Shown here: positions 25,013-40,535 of the stretch, in pieces
How positions within the stretch are numbered: the first letter of the stretch is position 1
How the letters are laid out: each line of letters opens with the position of its first letter
Program-made: the position numbers and the translations under genes
Source of the DNA: Apricaphanius iberus
Taxonomy: Eukaryota > Chordata > Actinopteri > Cyprinodontiformes > Aphaniidae
Direction of reading: 5' to 3'
Assembly (NCBI GenBank): GCA_028564705.1
Contig: JAPXFQ010002431.1
Span: 1,240,001-1,304,000 of the forward strand
DNA: 64,000 nucleotides
The notes under the pieces: generated by a model
The model's input: the letters and a program-made list of their open reading frames with translations, nothing else
Databases searched by the model: none
What the model was told of the DNA's origin: nothing

Positions 25013-26165
25013 TCTGGAGAGGAGGGTCCGACGGATAGTCGACCCTCGGATTCAGGAGGAACAATGCGATTTTCATCCTGGCCCTCCTGGAGGGTTCGTG
25101 GGAGTTCACTCAACCGGTCTACATGTGTTTTGTGGACTTGGAGAAGGAGTTCTACCTTGTCCCTCGGGGAATCCTGTGGGGGGTACTCCGGGTGTTTTGG
25201 GTACCGGGTCCTTTGATAAGGGCTGTTAGGTCCCTGTATGACCGGTGACAAAGTTTGGTTCGCATTGCCGGCAGTGAGTCAGATTCGTTTCCAGCGAGAG
25301 TTGGACTCCGCCAAGTTTGCCCTTTGTCACCAATCCTGTTTATAACATTCATGGACAGGATTTCTAGGCACAGCCAACGTGTTGAGGGGATCTGTTTTGG
25401 TGGCCTCAGGATCGGGTCTCTGCTTTTTGCAGATGATGTGGTCCTGTTGGCTTCATCGAAATGTGACCTACAGCTTTCGCTGAAGCGGTTCGCAGCTGAG
25501 TGTGAAGCAGCTGGGACGAGGATCAGCACCTCCAAATCTGAGACCATGGTGTTGAGCCGGAAAAGGGTAGGGTGCCTTCTTCGGTTCGGGGATGGGGTCC
25601 TTCCTCAAGTTGAGGAGTTTACGTATCTGGGGGTCTTTTTCACGAATGAGGGAAAATGGAGCGGTAGATCAATAGATGGATTGGTAAGGCGTCTGCAGTT
25701 ATGCGGTCGATCTATGTTTCTACCCTTATCTAGGGTCACGAACTTTGGGTGGTGACCGAAAGAGCAAGATCACGGATACAGGCGGCTGAAATGTTTCCTC
25801 TTCAGGGTGGCTGGGTTCTCCCTTAGAAATAGGTTAAGGAGCTCCGTCATCCGGAGGGGGCTCAGAGTAGAGCCCCTGCTCCTCCACATTGAGAGGAGCC
25901 AGTTGAGGTGGCTCGGGAACCTGGTCAGGATGCCTCCTGGACGCCTCCCTGGTGAGGTGTTCCGGGCACGTCCCACCGGGAGGAGACCCAGAGGAAGACC
26001 CAGGACTTGCTTGAGGGACTATGTCTCCCAGCTTGCCTGGGAGCGCCTCAGGATTCCTCCCGAGGAGCTGGCCCAAGTGGCCGGGGAGAGGGAAGTCTGG
26101 GTCTCTCTGCTTAAGCTACTGCCCCCGCGACCCGACCCCGGATAAGCGGAAAAAGATGGATGGAT
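25013..26165 (+). mobile_element. Rex3/RTE-type LINE, 5'-truncated and internally deleted
   Basis: RT sequence starts near 25090 (REFTQPVYM, then VDLEKEFYLVPRGILWGVL). The frame at 25255-25755 has VGLRQVCPLSPILF, the catalytic LLFADDVVLLAS, STSKSETMVLSRKR and EEFTYLGVFF. A deletion follows, and the C-terminal domain is at 25807-26145 (IERSQLRWLGNLVRMPPGR, REVWVSLLKLLPPRPDPG). The 3' end GGATAAGCGGAAAAAGATGG running into TGGAT repeats is the usual tail of this fish family. The endonuclease is absent. Confidence 0.85.
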
Positions 26166-26189
26166 TGGATCAGGGTACCGGAAGATCGG

Positions 26190-27090
26190 AGCCGGGCGAG
26201 TTCCTTGAATGGATCAACGGCCTCTAGAGAAAAGGAGAATCGGTGGGGCTGTTCAGCTGGATGAGTGAGATTGATGAATGGTGTGACAATCTTACTGAAG
26301 TTCTGGATGAAATGGCGGTAGAAACAGAAGAAACCCCATTAAAGATTGGAGCTGCTTCACTGTAGAGGGTTGGGATCAATTGGCAACCTACGGCACCTTT
26401 TGAAAGTCGATGGTGATGCCCAGATCGGAGATTATATACCCTAGGAAGGTGGTTGAAGACTGAAAGAAGACACATTTCGAGCACCACCCGTAAGGCAGCG
26501 GTAGTATAGGTGGAAGGTTGACATTCGAATAGTATATCCAAAGCTGCTAACAGTCTGTCAGGTTTCCCATCCTCTCCATTCCATTTGTCAGGCATGCAGA
26601 ATTGTGGAGTGGAGCTGCTGTGAACCAGACTGGCCAGACAAACAAGGACATAACAGGGAATCTTCCTTGGAGTGGAGTCTCTCCACCATAGAGAGGAATG
26701 GATGACTTCTGCGGATTACTTCTGAGAGCTTCCAGGTCTGCTGAGGTTTTTATTGTGGGGTCAGTCATCCTGTCAGAACTACACAGAGACTTTGAGTAGT
26801 ACTGATGGTTTTTATTTGAACAGGATGGTAGCTCTCAGGTGCAGAACCTGGAAAAGACAGGAGCAGGAGGCAGAACGGACAAGAGTGGAGGAGAAGAGGA
26901 CAGAACTGTTCTGAAAGGTCTTCGACTGGCATAGAGATAGAGATCAGAGAGAAGTTCAGGATTGGTAGGGCTTAGCAAGTGGTGGAGGTCAGAAGGTGGA
27001 TGAGTGAAAGAAGAAGAAGGAGGAGGGGAGACCTGAGGCGACTGCCGTCCAAATGGCAGGGGAACTGAACTTCAGGTAAGAAGTTATGAA
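26190..27090 (-). mobile_element. Ty3/Gypsy LTR-retrotransposon remnant, minus strand, internally deleted
   Basis: Minus-strand sequence at 26480-26225 contains a Gypsy RT/RNase H linker block with FLGYIISDLGI and STVKQLQSLMGF, followed by FLPPFHPE. Upstream, at 26768-26550, a gag-like start reads MTDPTIKTSADLEALRS, so gag is joined almost directly to the end of RT with protease and the RT core missing. The G/A-rich sequence at 26770-27090 is probably leader or LTR, but no paired LTR could be found. Stops and shifts make it inactive. Confidence 0.6.
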
Positions 27091-27093
27091 CTG

Positions 27094-28053
27094 CTGTCTA
27101 GCCCCCATCCCCACCCCCTGCCATCTATCTGGGTCAGATATATAGTTGAGGTGTAGCTCATTTTTGTTGAGTTTGCTTCCTTTTTACAGTCAGTTTCAAT
27201 GACCCATATTGTGTACTATCTAGCATGACAGAGTTTCTATACTGCTGAGCGTGTGCGTTGATGTTAGTGGAAGTGAATAAATATTCATAAGGTTAGTTAG
27301 TAGTGTTGCCAACCGTCCAGTAATAGATGGAATCATCCTGTATTCAGAGAAAATGTTACGCGTTCAGTGTTGAGGTGAAAAGGAAGGCGATTTGTCCCGT
27401 AATTCAGCAAGAACGAAAAAGACATTAAGCTGGAGTTATTCTTTGACTTTACACTGCGCAGCTTCTTCATCTCTTCTCATTCTCTCACCATACCTTTCCT
27501 GTTTCTTCTTCAATCTCTAAACTGATCATTCATCAGCCGATCGGGTTTTCTGTCGCATCTCTCTTGTTTGCTTATTACCCACTTTGCACTAGACAGAGGA
27601 AACCAGTGGATGTGGCCCTAAACAAAAGCTGGATGGTAAACTGTTTTTAGAATTTATTTTACATTACTTTCTAGTATCAGCTGATGTGGCTAGAACCGCA
27701 GCCACGGGTGAGAGGTAAATCAGGAGATTTCCTTACTGAATCATCGGAGCTGAACAGTTAATGGAGAAACAGGTTCATCTTTTATGTGACATGAATGAGT
27801 TGAAGGGAAGTAATGAACTTTTTTTTATGACAGACAGATAACACCAGGATCCTTTTCTACGTAGCTGATAGCTGGTAACTGTGTGGTCTTACAAAGTTTT
27901 GTCAGCGGGCAAGGTATGGCATTAACAGGGAAAGTGGGACACAACGAAATGCTTTTCTGTCTTATTTTCCCAGTCCCAGTCATTTGGACTTCACTCTATG
28001 ACACTGGAATGACTGGGACAATATAAAGAGGGGTGGGGATGGGGGCTAGACAG
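27094..28053. mobile_element. Segment bounded by a perfect 23-bp inverted repeat
   Basis: Bases 27094-27116 (CTGTCTAGCCCCCATCC...) recur exactly inverted at 28031-28053. The 960-bp interval has no coding frame. Bases 27300-27345 (GTTGCCAACCGTCC.., GGAATCATCC, TATTCAGAGAA) resemble a word string common in fish DNA transposons. Just inside the right repeat, at about 27972-28019, lies a hairpin with GTCCCAGTCATT arms. A non-autonomous DNA transposon is likely, but no target-site duplication is evident, so the superfamily is open. Confidence 0.5.
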
Positions 28054-28312
28054 AATGACAGGCATCAGACATGCATCAGGGGGTTTAAAAATTTACGTAA
28101 ACCAAAATACATAAAACTAATAAATTTAACAAGTTAAAGCTGTTACTCTGCCTTATCATTCATTTGAATATCATCTACACAAGAAGTGGTAACATAGGCA
28201 TTTTCATAGATGCAGAACAGAAGGAGCTGTTGGCGAAAGCAAGGCAGGATTGAAATCACTGACTTTGAATTTAAAAATGTTTGGGTTTTTTTTAGTTATT
28301 GTTGTGTTCTGG

Positions 28313-29028
28313 CCAAGGGGCAAACTCAGCCGCTCAAACTTGAAGCTAACAGGAAGTTGTGCCAATTACCCACAATAAATGACACATGAATGCAAATCAT
28401 GTTGCAAAGTTCAGTCTTTTTTATGTTTACCTTTTGATTACACCCAGGGCTGATTCCTGGATCTGGGATCATTGGGGACTGAGCCCACACCCTCATAGAG
28501 GGATCTGGGATAACCTACGCAGCAAAATAGGCCTTTTGTTAAAGATGTTTTGCACACTGGGGAACCTTGTTAAAAGCCAAACACTTCGAGATATACTTAA
28601 ATTTTTTCAATCTTAAACATGACAACGTAAACAAGATCCCTAACATCGATATTTATTTTGAGTAAGACAGGATGAGAAATTTACATGCATGGAGGGCCTC
28701 TGTGTCTGCTGCTTTCTTATCTTCATTCTGTCATTTCAAGGTCATTTGTAAGCTGAGTATAGCATTAGATTTATTTTATCATTAATATTATCAAACAATA
28801 ATCATAAAACAGAACTGAACTTTGCAACATTTATACTGTTCAAGTGTCATTTATTGGGGTACCTTGGCTCAGTCGTATGGTTGTAATTATGAAATATAAT
28901 AGATGCTATGCAAAATTGAAATTGATTACATTTTTTTCTTATCTGGGTGTTTGAATTTCAGGCCTACGTGCAATTATTTGTGGATATGATCAAATATACA
29001 TATACAGTACCTGCCTACTAATACCTGC
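28313..29028. repeat. Interval with ~60-bp inverted repeats and a segment duplicated downstream
   Basis: Sequence at about 28355-28415 (AATAAATGACAC ... GTTGCAAAGTTCAGT) recurs inverted at about 28812-28870 with a few changes. Inside, 28440-28600 (GGGCTGATTCCTGGATCTGG ...) recurs as a direct, diverged copy at about 29380-29540. The left flank 28313-28350 also matches 63930-63975. This looks like a dispersed non-autonomous element with a second, partial copy next to it. Confidence 0.55.
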
Positions 29029-29365
29029 TTGTATTATCATTCCTGGTTGCTAATGGCCATACGCTGTCAGGTGAGTTGTAAGAAGCCAACTGGCTGTGGA
29101 AACAAGCAAAACAAACTGGATAAAAATGTAAACTAATAAATTTTCTGGCGCGATACATAAACTGTTCACAGAAACATTTAACTGTATAGTGAAGGGAAAA
29201 AACAAAGATGAAAAACAAGTACTTACAGTTTTTTGCTGTTCACCAGGTCACTAAAAGGTTGTAAATACGGCTCTGCTGTTGCCGAGGGGGAAAACGATTT
29301 TTATTGTCCCAATGCACTCATCAAGTGATATTGATCCACCAATAAAAACAGTCCCCTGTTTTACT
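29029..29365 (-). pseudogene. Detached promoter and exon 1 of the single-unit ubiquitin copy
   Basis: This block aligns by eye with 17741-18065 of the three-unit gene: the same order of GTATTATCATT, TGGCTGT, CGGCGCGATA / TGGCGCGATA, TTTAACTGTATA, the splice donor GTAAGT (29226-29221 on the minus strand) and CCAATAAAAACAGTCC-type upstream sequence. The TATA box is altered to CAATAAAAA (about 29306-29298). It faces the ubiquitin unit at 21282 across about 7.9 kb, compared with 574 bp in the intact gene, so the intron has been expanded by insertions. Confidence 0.8.
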
Positions 29366-29379
29366 GTCCTTCACCAGGG

Positions 29380-29540
29380 GTGTGTCCTGGACCTGGGAAC
29401 ATTGGGGGCTGAGCCCACATCCTAATCGAAGAATTTGGAGGAACCTATGCAGCAAAAAGAACTTTCTGTTAAAGCTTTCTTGAGCATTGTGACACCTTGT
29501 TTAAAACCTAATACAGCAATATGTAGGGTGACGCAAGGAA
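29380..29540 (+). repeat. Second copy of the 28440-28600 repeat
   Basis: A diverged direct copy (GGGGCTGAGCCCACATCCTA versus GGGGACTGAGCCCACACCCT), inserted immediately upstream of the duplicated ubiquitin promoter. Confidence 0.65.
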
Positions 29541-31250
29541 AATTGGGCCACCTTTTGGACCACATAACTCAATTGTTTTTATTCAACAGCACATGTGCCA
29601 ACAACTGGAAATCTTTAACGGACATTTTCTGCACAAAATTAAGAGGCTATGAGCAACCTTAAAGGATAAGTTGAAAAGTTCGGTATTTTACACTTAAAGC
29701 CCTGTTTTCAGACTTTTTATGATGAAACAGAACGGTTTTGATAGAAATGTTGCTGTCCCGATAAATGTAGGTGTCTTTGTCTTATCATAGTTTCTGTCCA
29801 ACTCCATTGACTTGTATTAGAAGTACTGTGCAGAACGGTATCACTCTGCGGCGCAAACGGAAATGGTTTTGTTTGTAGTCTTTCTGTAGTCTTATACAGT
29901 TCTCTTCTGTTCCTTCAGTTGTCAAACTTACCTGTTTAATGGTATATTGGGGAACCCCATCCATCCATTTTTAGGTTTAGATCGGTGGGTTTTGTCTTGG
30001 TTGGATACCAACATTTAACTAAGCTTTTTGGTTACATTAATACTAATAATATTCACTCTAAATAAATAATCCTGCCCACTGTGGACTTGTGGGGTCATAT
30101 AGCTTGATGCTGGATTTTTCTTCCAACTCTGAGGAACTACAAGACGACATATTTCATTGTCCTGGTTTGTCGTAAACCACAAGCTTGTTTTAGTGAAAAA
30201 GTAATGTCTGTTTCCAGAGCTTTTCTCTTAATTCTAACCCTCTATGCGACTCCCTTGCTATTTCAACTTTCAGACACCACTGACTGAGTTTCCTGACGCG
30301 TGATGTCAAGGCGCACGGCAAAAAACAACAAAATATCAGCTGTGAGAGGTGGTTGAGCATGGCATAGCGTTTTGATAAAAAAAAAAAAAACATATAATTT
30401 ATATCAACTGTTTTGTATACCAAATAATATGTCACTAACATGGAACTAGTTAAAGATTTTCCCCTATGGTTTGAACTTTTTTCAAACCAGTTCAGAAACA
30501 CTCTCACTAGTAACTCATTTTGCCTAGTTGCGCCTTTGGCAAACTAGTATGACTCGGCTTACCATAGAACACTGGCATTATCGGTCCAAACATCAATTAG
30601 GTATTACACCAACATCTATAAAGTTTTTGGCTAAACATTTGATCAACATCGCATCAAGTAATGTATCTGTTTTGCATTTGAAGCTGAACGGTATTTGACG
30701 AACCATCACACTGAATGTCTGTGTGCTGATTTTCTAAACCCACTGCAGCCATTTAATAGCTTGGTAAACACTCAATAAATGATAGCAAATGCTTTAATGG
30801 AATTTAATTTGAATCTTTATTTTGCCACTGTAATATTCTGTGTTCGTTGTGTTTAAAGCACTTTGAAATGCCTTGTTGCTGAAATGTGCCATTCAAATAA
30901 ACTACACTTTATGTAGTTTTGAAGGAAATACTGAGGAAATTCAGACCTTTAAGTGAATCTGTCACAGCAGCAAAGTGACAGGTTCACACGAAGATAAAAA
31001 TATAAAAAACTGAACTAGAATACTATACAGCAGGGCAAAATTATAACGCTAAAATTCTGTGAATTTATTAAAAATAGCATACTACGGTTCAAGAAATTTG
31101 CAGCTCAGCAGAATAATTTTAAAAATACTTACAAAATGAGCCTTTAACAACCAACTTATTTTTATAAGTGACAAAGATAAGTATTACACAACAGATGTCT
31201 AATAATAGCATAAATGTAAATACTTTTAGATATATTTTTTAGGGAGGTCT
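29541..31250. other. Gene-less stretch with a LINE tail
   Basis: No gene seen. Bases 30800-30915 (AAAGCACTTTGAAATGCCTT, then TGTGCCATTCAAATAAAC) are the 3' tail of an L2-type LINE, similar to 52905-52960. The rest is AT-rich and unassigned. Confidence 0.5.
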
Positions 31251-31259
31251 AATAGCTGC

Positions 31260-31610
31260 TTAGAGGAGGGACCTATGATGACGGTCTTTCATGCATGATG
31301 CTATCCAACTGCTTCATCTCATCTGTAGATAAGTTGCTGCTCCAACATATTACTACACCATAGAAGATGGCTGATTTAACCACAGAGCCTAAATAGATCT
31401 TTAGGAGCACTTCTGGGACTGCAGAAAATCTCTGTCTCCTTAGCAGGCCTGAACCTCACTTTAAAGAGCATCAGTGTTGCGAATACCAGGTACTTAGGAG
31501 AGTCCATTATCTCAATGTCCACTCCCTAGATGTTCACCATTGTCAGTGTGTTGGGTCTACGGCTGTGGAAATCCACCTCCAGCTCCTTGCGTTAACACTG
31601 CAATGTAATG
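31260..31610 (-). mobile_element. CR1/L2-group LINE fragment, minus strand
   Basis: Minus-strand translation gives broken late-RT blocks: VDFHSRRP, then DSPKYLV, and a region equivalent to the C-terminal thumb. It is of the same group as 23080-24045. No frame stays open beyond about 40 codons. Confidence 0.6.
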
Positions 31611-31639
31611 AATGAATGTAAACAATCAATCACCTGCAG

Positions 31640-32298
31640 ATCTCTCTGAAACAGATACTAAAAGATGTTAAGATATTAAATACTGCAGTGTACAATGTGG
31701 AATAAAATTACGTAGATAACTTATTTTATGTACCAGGTCCTTGAATCAGTAGGTTGAGTTTCCTTCAATTATATTTGAGATCCAGCAGGTGTCAGTAGAA
31801 CACAGTAGCAGTACAGGTTGGACAATGTCCCGCAACGCTTAATGAAGCGTAATCTGACCATCACTAATCCAAACCATATTTACACTGACATTTATATGTG
31901 TTTATAGTGAAGTACACTATGAATGACGACGTTCCTGTACGTATTCCGCAGCATGAGTGTGGAATCCAGTTCCTGTTCGTAGATCACGGATGTTAATTGC
32001 ATGTACTTGCTACATGTTTAGTCGGTTTTGTAGTCGTTTCAGAGGCAAATTCCCCAACATCGCAGCTACTCTAAATTCCAATGCAGAATTGTTTGACTTA
32101 ATCTGACATTATATGAAGTGCTGTATTGCCTAGGAGATTTTGTAAATTGCCACATTGGTTAATAAGGTTTATAGAAAAAAAACTCAATTTCCGTGTTCGT
32201 CATCAGGTTGGACAAACTCGGACACCGCATTGGTCTAAAACGGTCACGAGGGAAGCCGTTTTACCAGTTTCTCTATTCTTCTTTTTACAGTCTATGGT

Positions 32299-32370
<72 letters not shown>

Positions 32371-33799
32371 CACACATTCCACTGTATTTAAGGATGAAGG
32401 AAGATTCTACCTGTAACTTTTAAAGGCAGTTTACATGCGACGACCCAGTTAAAAAGAGATGGTGCACTGTTAAGATAAGGTTGGATCAGAAACACTACTA
32501 TGATTATTAAGAATTCAAAAGTCCAATGCTGGTTGCAGGATTTTATTGTAATTGAGAAAGTCAGTAGTGATAGGCTTTGATCGCCCTGACTGGTTTTCTT
32601 GACAGGCTAATAGGAATTTTCTAGTAGTTTCACAACCAAGTGACACTGCAGTTAATTTACATCTTTGTTGTAGGCCTATGCGGTTGTGCAATTGTTTCAC
32701 AGTTTTGCCAGACTACCCATGCAACATAACATTTAAATGTTCTTTAGAATTTCACGTAGCCTATATTTAACCCCCAATTACCCTATGATTTAGTATTAGG
32801 GCTATTGTAATCAAAAGAAAAGTATTCTGGAGTAAATTTCCGCCCCAAAAAACTGAGATTAAAGTCATGAAATGTCCAGAACAAAAAACTAGGAAAATCT
32901 GAGGTCAAAAAGTAATAAAATTAGAAAGACAGACAATTCTAGATTAATTTCAGAACATTTGCGATAAAAACATTATTAAAGGCATAACATTTTTTTTTTG
33001 GAATTTGACAATGTCAGAAATATCTTAGATATCGTAAATGCCTTTAATTCTAGAAATTTCTTAGTTTTTCCTCGCTAATCTACAGAGGATTACTATTTTC
33101 CTAGAAAATATCCTAATTTCAAAATGTCAAATTGAATTTTACGATTTTTGTGACTGAGAATATCCGACCTTTTTTCTAGAAAATGTGGAACTTGAGTTTT
33201 TTGGGCAGAAATGTAGTCCAAAATGTTCTTTTCGTAACGGCCCCCATCCTCATAAGCTACACATCCCACCTATGTGACGCCACATTAATAAAACGGAGCT
33301 CCCACTGGTCGGCAGCTGTGACAGATCTGCTGTTATGTCTCAATATCCAGCAGTTTAGAATTTTGCAGACACCAGACATGTGGCTGACTGCAAAATGTTA
33401 GTTTTGAGCAATATGGCAAAAATACTGTAACTTTAGTAAAAAAAAAAAAAAAAGTTAATCAGTTTTATTTTTATGGTCTTGACCCACTTTTCAGTATTAG
33501 CCATCAAAAGTTTTAGTTTGCTATCAGATTTTTTTTATGACTGACTGTTGATTTTTAAATTGCCAATCATTAAATGTATTGCTGAAACTATTCCAAAGCT
33601 CGAGATTTTGACACGTCATTTCCCCATTTTAAAAAAGGAAACCAAAATATGCCCATCTCAGCTTTACATTTTTATAGTAATCTGTTATATATGCAATTCT
33701 ATAAATATTCTGAACACATTTAAAATTGATAGCTGCTACCATGAACTGGAAAGAACCTGAAGTCAGTTGATTTTGGACAAATGAAACACCAGAAAATTA
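31640..33799. other. Gene-less stretch between ubiquitin loci
   Basis: No gene seen. The stretch holds the (TA)n repeat at 32304 and, at 32820-33180, low-complexity sequence with loosely inverted words (TCTAGAAA / TTTCTAGA types). None of it could be assigned. Confidence 0.45.
32304..32366. repeat. (TA)n microsatellite
   Basis: An uninterrupted dinucleotide run of about 31 units. Confidence 0.95.
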
Positions 33800-33809
33800 A
33801 GTTTAACCT

Positions 33810-33815
33810 TTTATT
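33810..33815 (-). terminator. ubb: AATAAA poly(A) signal of the nine-unit polyubiquitin gene
   Basis: It lies 108 bases past the stop codon in a 3' UTR (33799-33922) shared with the single-unit copy. Confidence 0.7.
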
Positions 33816-33922
33816 AAGTGATAAGAACACACACTTTGGTCACTGAAGATGTAACACTTTTACATGTCCTACATTAAATGTTGAGATGAGAAACAAATGA
33901 AACCATGGAATCATTTTCATTT

Positions 33923-35987
<2,065 letters not shown>

Positions 35988-36446
35988 TCAAATGTGAAGG
36001 GGGGGGGGGGGAGACAAAGTCCAATACACGAGTAAACGTTAATAAAATAACTAGTCTTTATAAAAAAAGAATAAAACATCACGACATTAAAACTAGTTTT
36101 AAAAGGAGACCGCGCCTTCGCAACCATTAACAGGCGAGCGCCATTTTGAGCTCATAGACTTTCTTTGTTAGTCAGCTGCTCGATAATGGCCGACGCGTAA
36201 AATGTCGAGTCACCTCTATTATTGACAGGGGTTAAACAAAATATCTATAAAAAATACGAAGAACAAAGTACACGTATATTTAATTCAATATAAACTAATC
36301 TAGAGCAAAAACAAAATGGTATCCGTTACTACCGTCGACTCGCATAATTCCAAACCTCGACAATTTCACGCAAACAATTATAAAATACTACCGCATTCAG
36401 ATGCAAGATCAAGCAGAATGTAGGTTAATCCTCTAAATTTACTTAC

Positions 36447-36549
36447 AGTTTTCTTTGTCAGTTTGTTAGAGTTTGTTATAGTGTGTTGATCTCCTTCTTC
36501 AGTCGAAGTTCCGCAATGCAGAAGCGCGATGGCGCCGCAGTGTTTTATA
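36447..36549 (-). promoter_or_regulatory. ubb: TATA box and 5' UTR exon 1 of the nine-unit polyubiquitin gene
   Basis: On the minus strand TATAAAA lies at 36549-36543, followed by a GGCGCCATCGCGC-rich start region. Exon 1 would run from about 36515 to 36447, where AAAACT precedes the donor GTAAGT (36446-36441). The intron ends in a C-rich tract (a G-run at 36000-36010 on the plus strand) and AG at 35987-35986. The layout equals that of the three-unit gene, though the sequences differ. Confidence 0.75.
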
Positions 36550-36599
36550 CTATGCTATATGTGCCAGAGATACATATACATCCGCGGAAAAAGTAGTCC

Positions 36600-40323
<3,724 letters not shown>

Positions 40324-40352
40324 CTCACTGGATGACATTGAGAACTTTTCTT

Positions 40353-40361
40353 TTTAATAAA
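40353..40361. terminator. Overlapping poly(A) signals for convergent cenpv and pigl
   Basis: TTTAATAAA reads AATAAA on the plus strand (40356-40361) and ATTAAA on the minus strand (40358-40353). The plus-strand signal is 33 bases past the cenpv stop, and the minus-strand signal is 178 bases past the pigl stop. A second plus-strand AATAAA lies at about 40373. Confidence 0.55.
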
Positions 40362-40535
40362 CGTCATATCAAAAATAAAACCGTAACAATCTCATTTAGT
40401 GTTTCTATACAGTGTCCTGACAGCATTCAGCAGTGTCTCATGCACACAACGGCTGCTTCGTTTGGAACCATTGCACACGAGAACGCGTAAAGCTGCAAGA
40501 CTAACAATGAAGCACAACGTCGAAGGTTGGAACAG

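Noticed and set aside
30190..30507. 105-codon minus-strand frame
   Set aside because: No domain, unsupported start, crosses a poly-A run.
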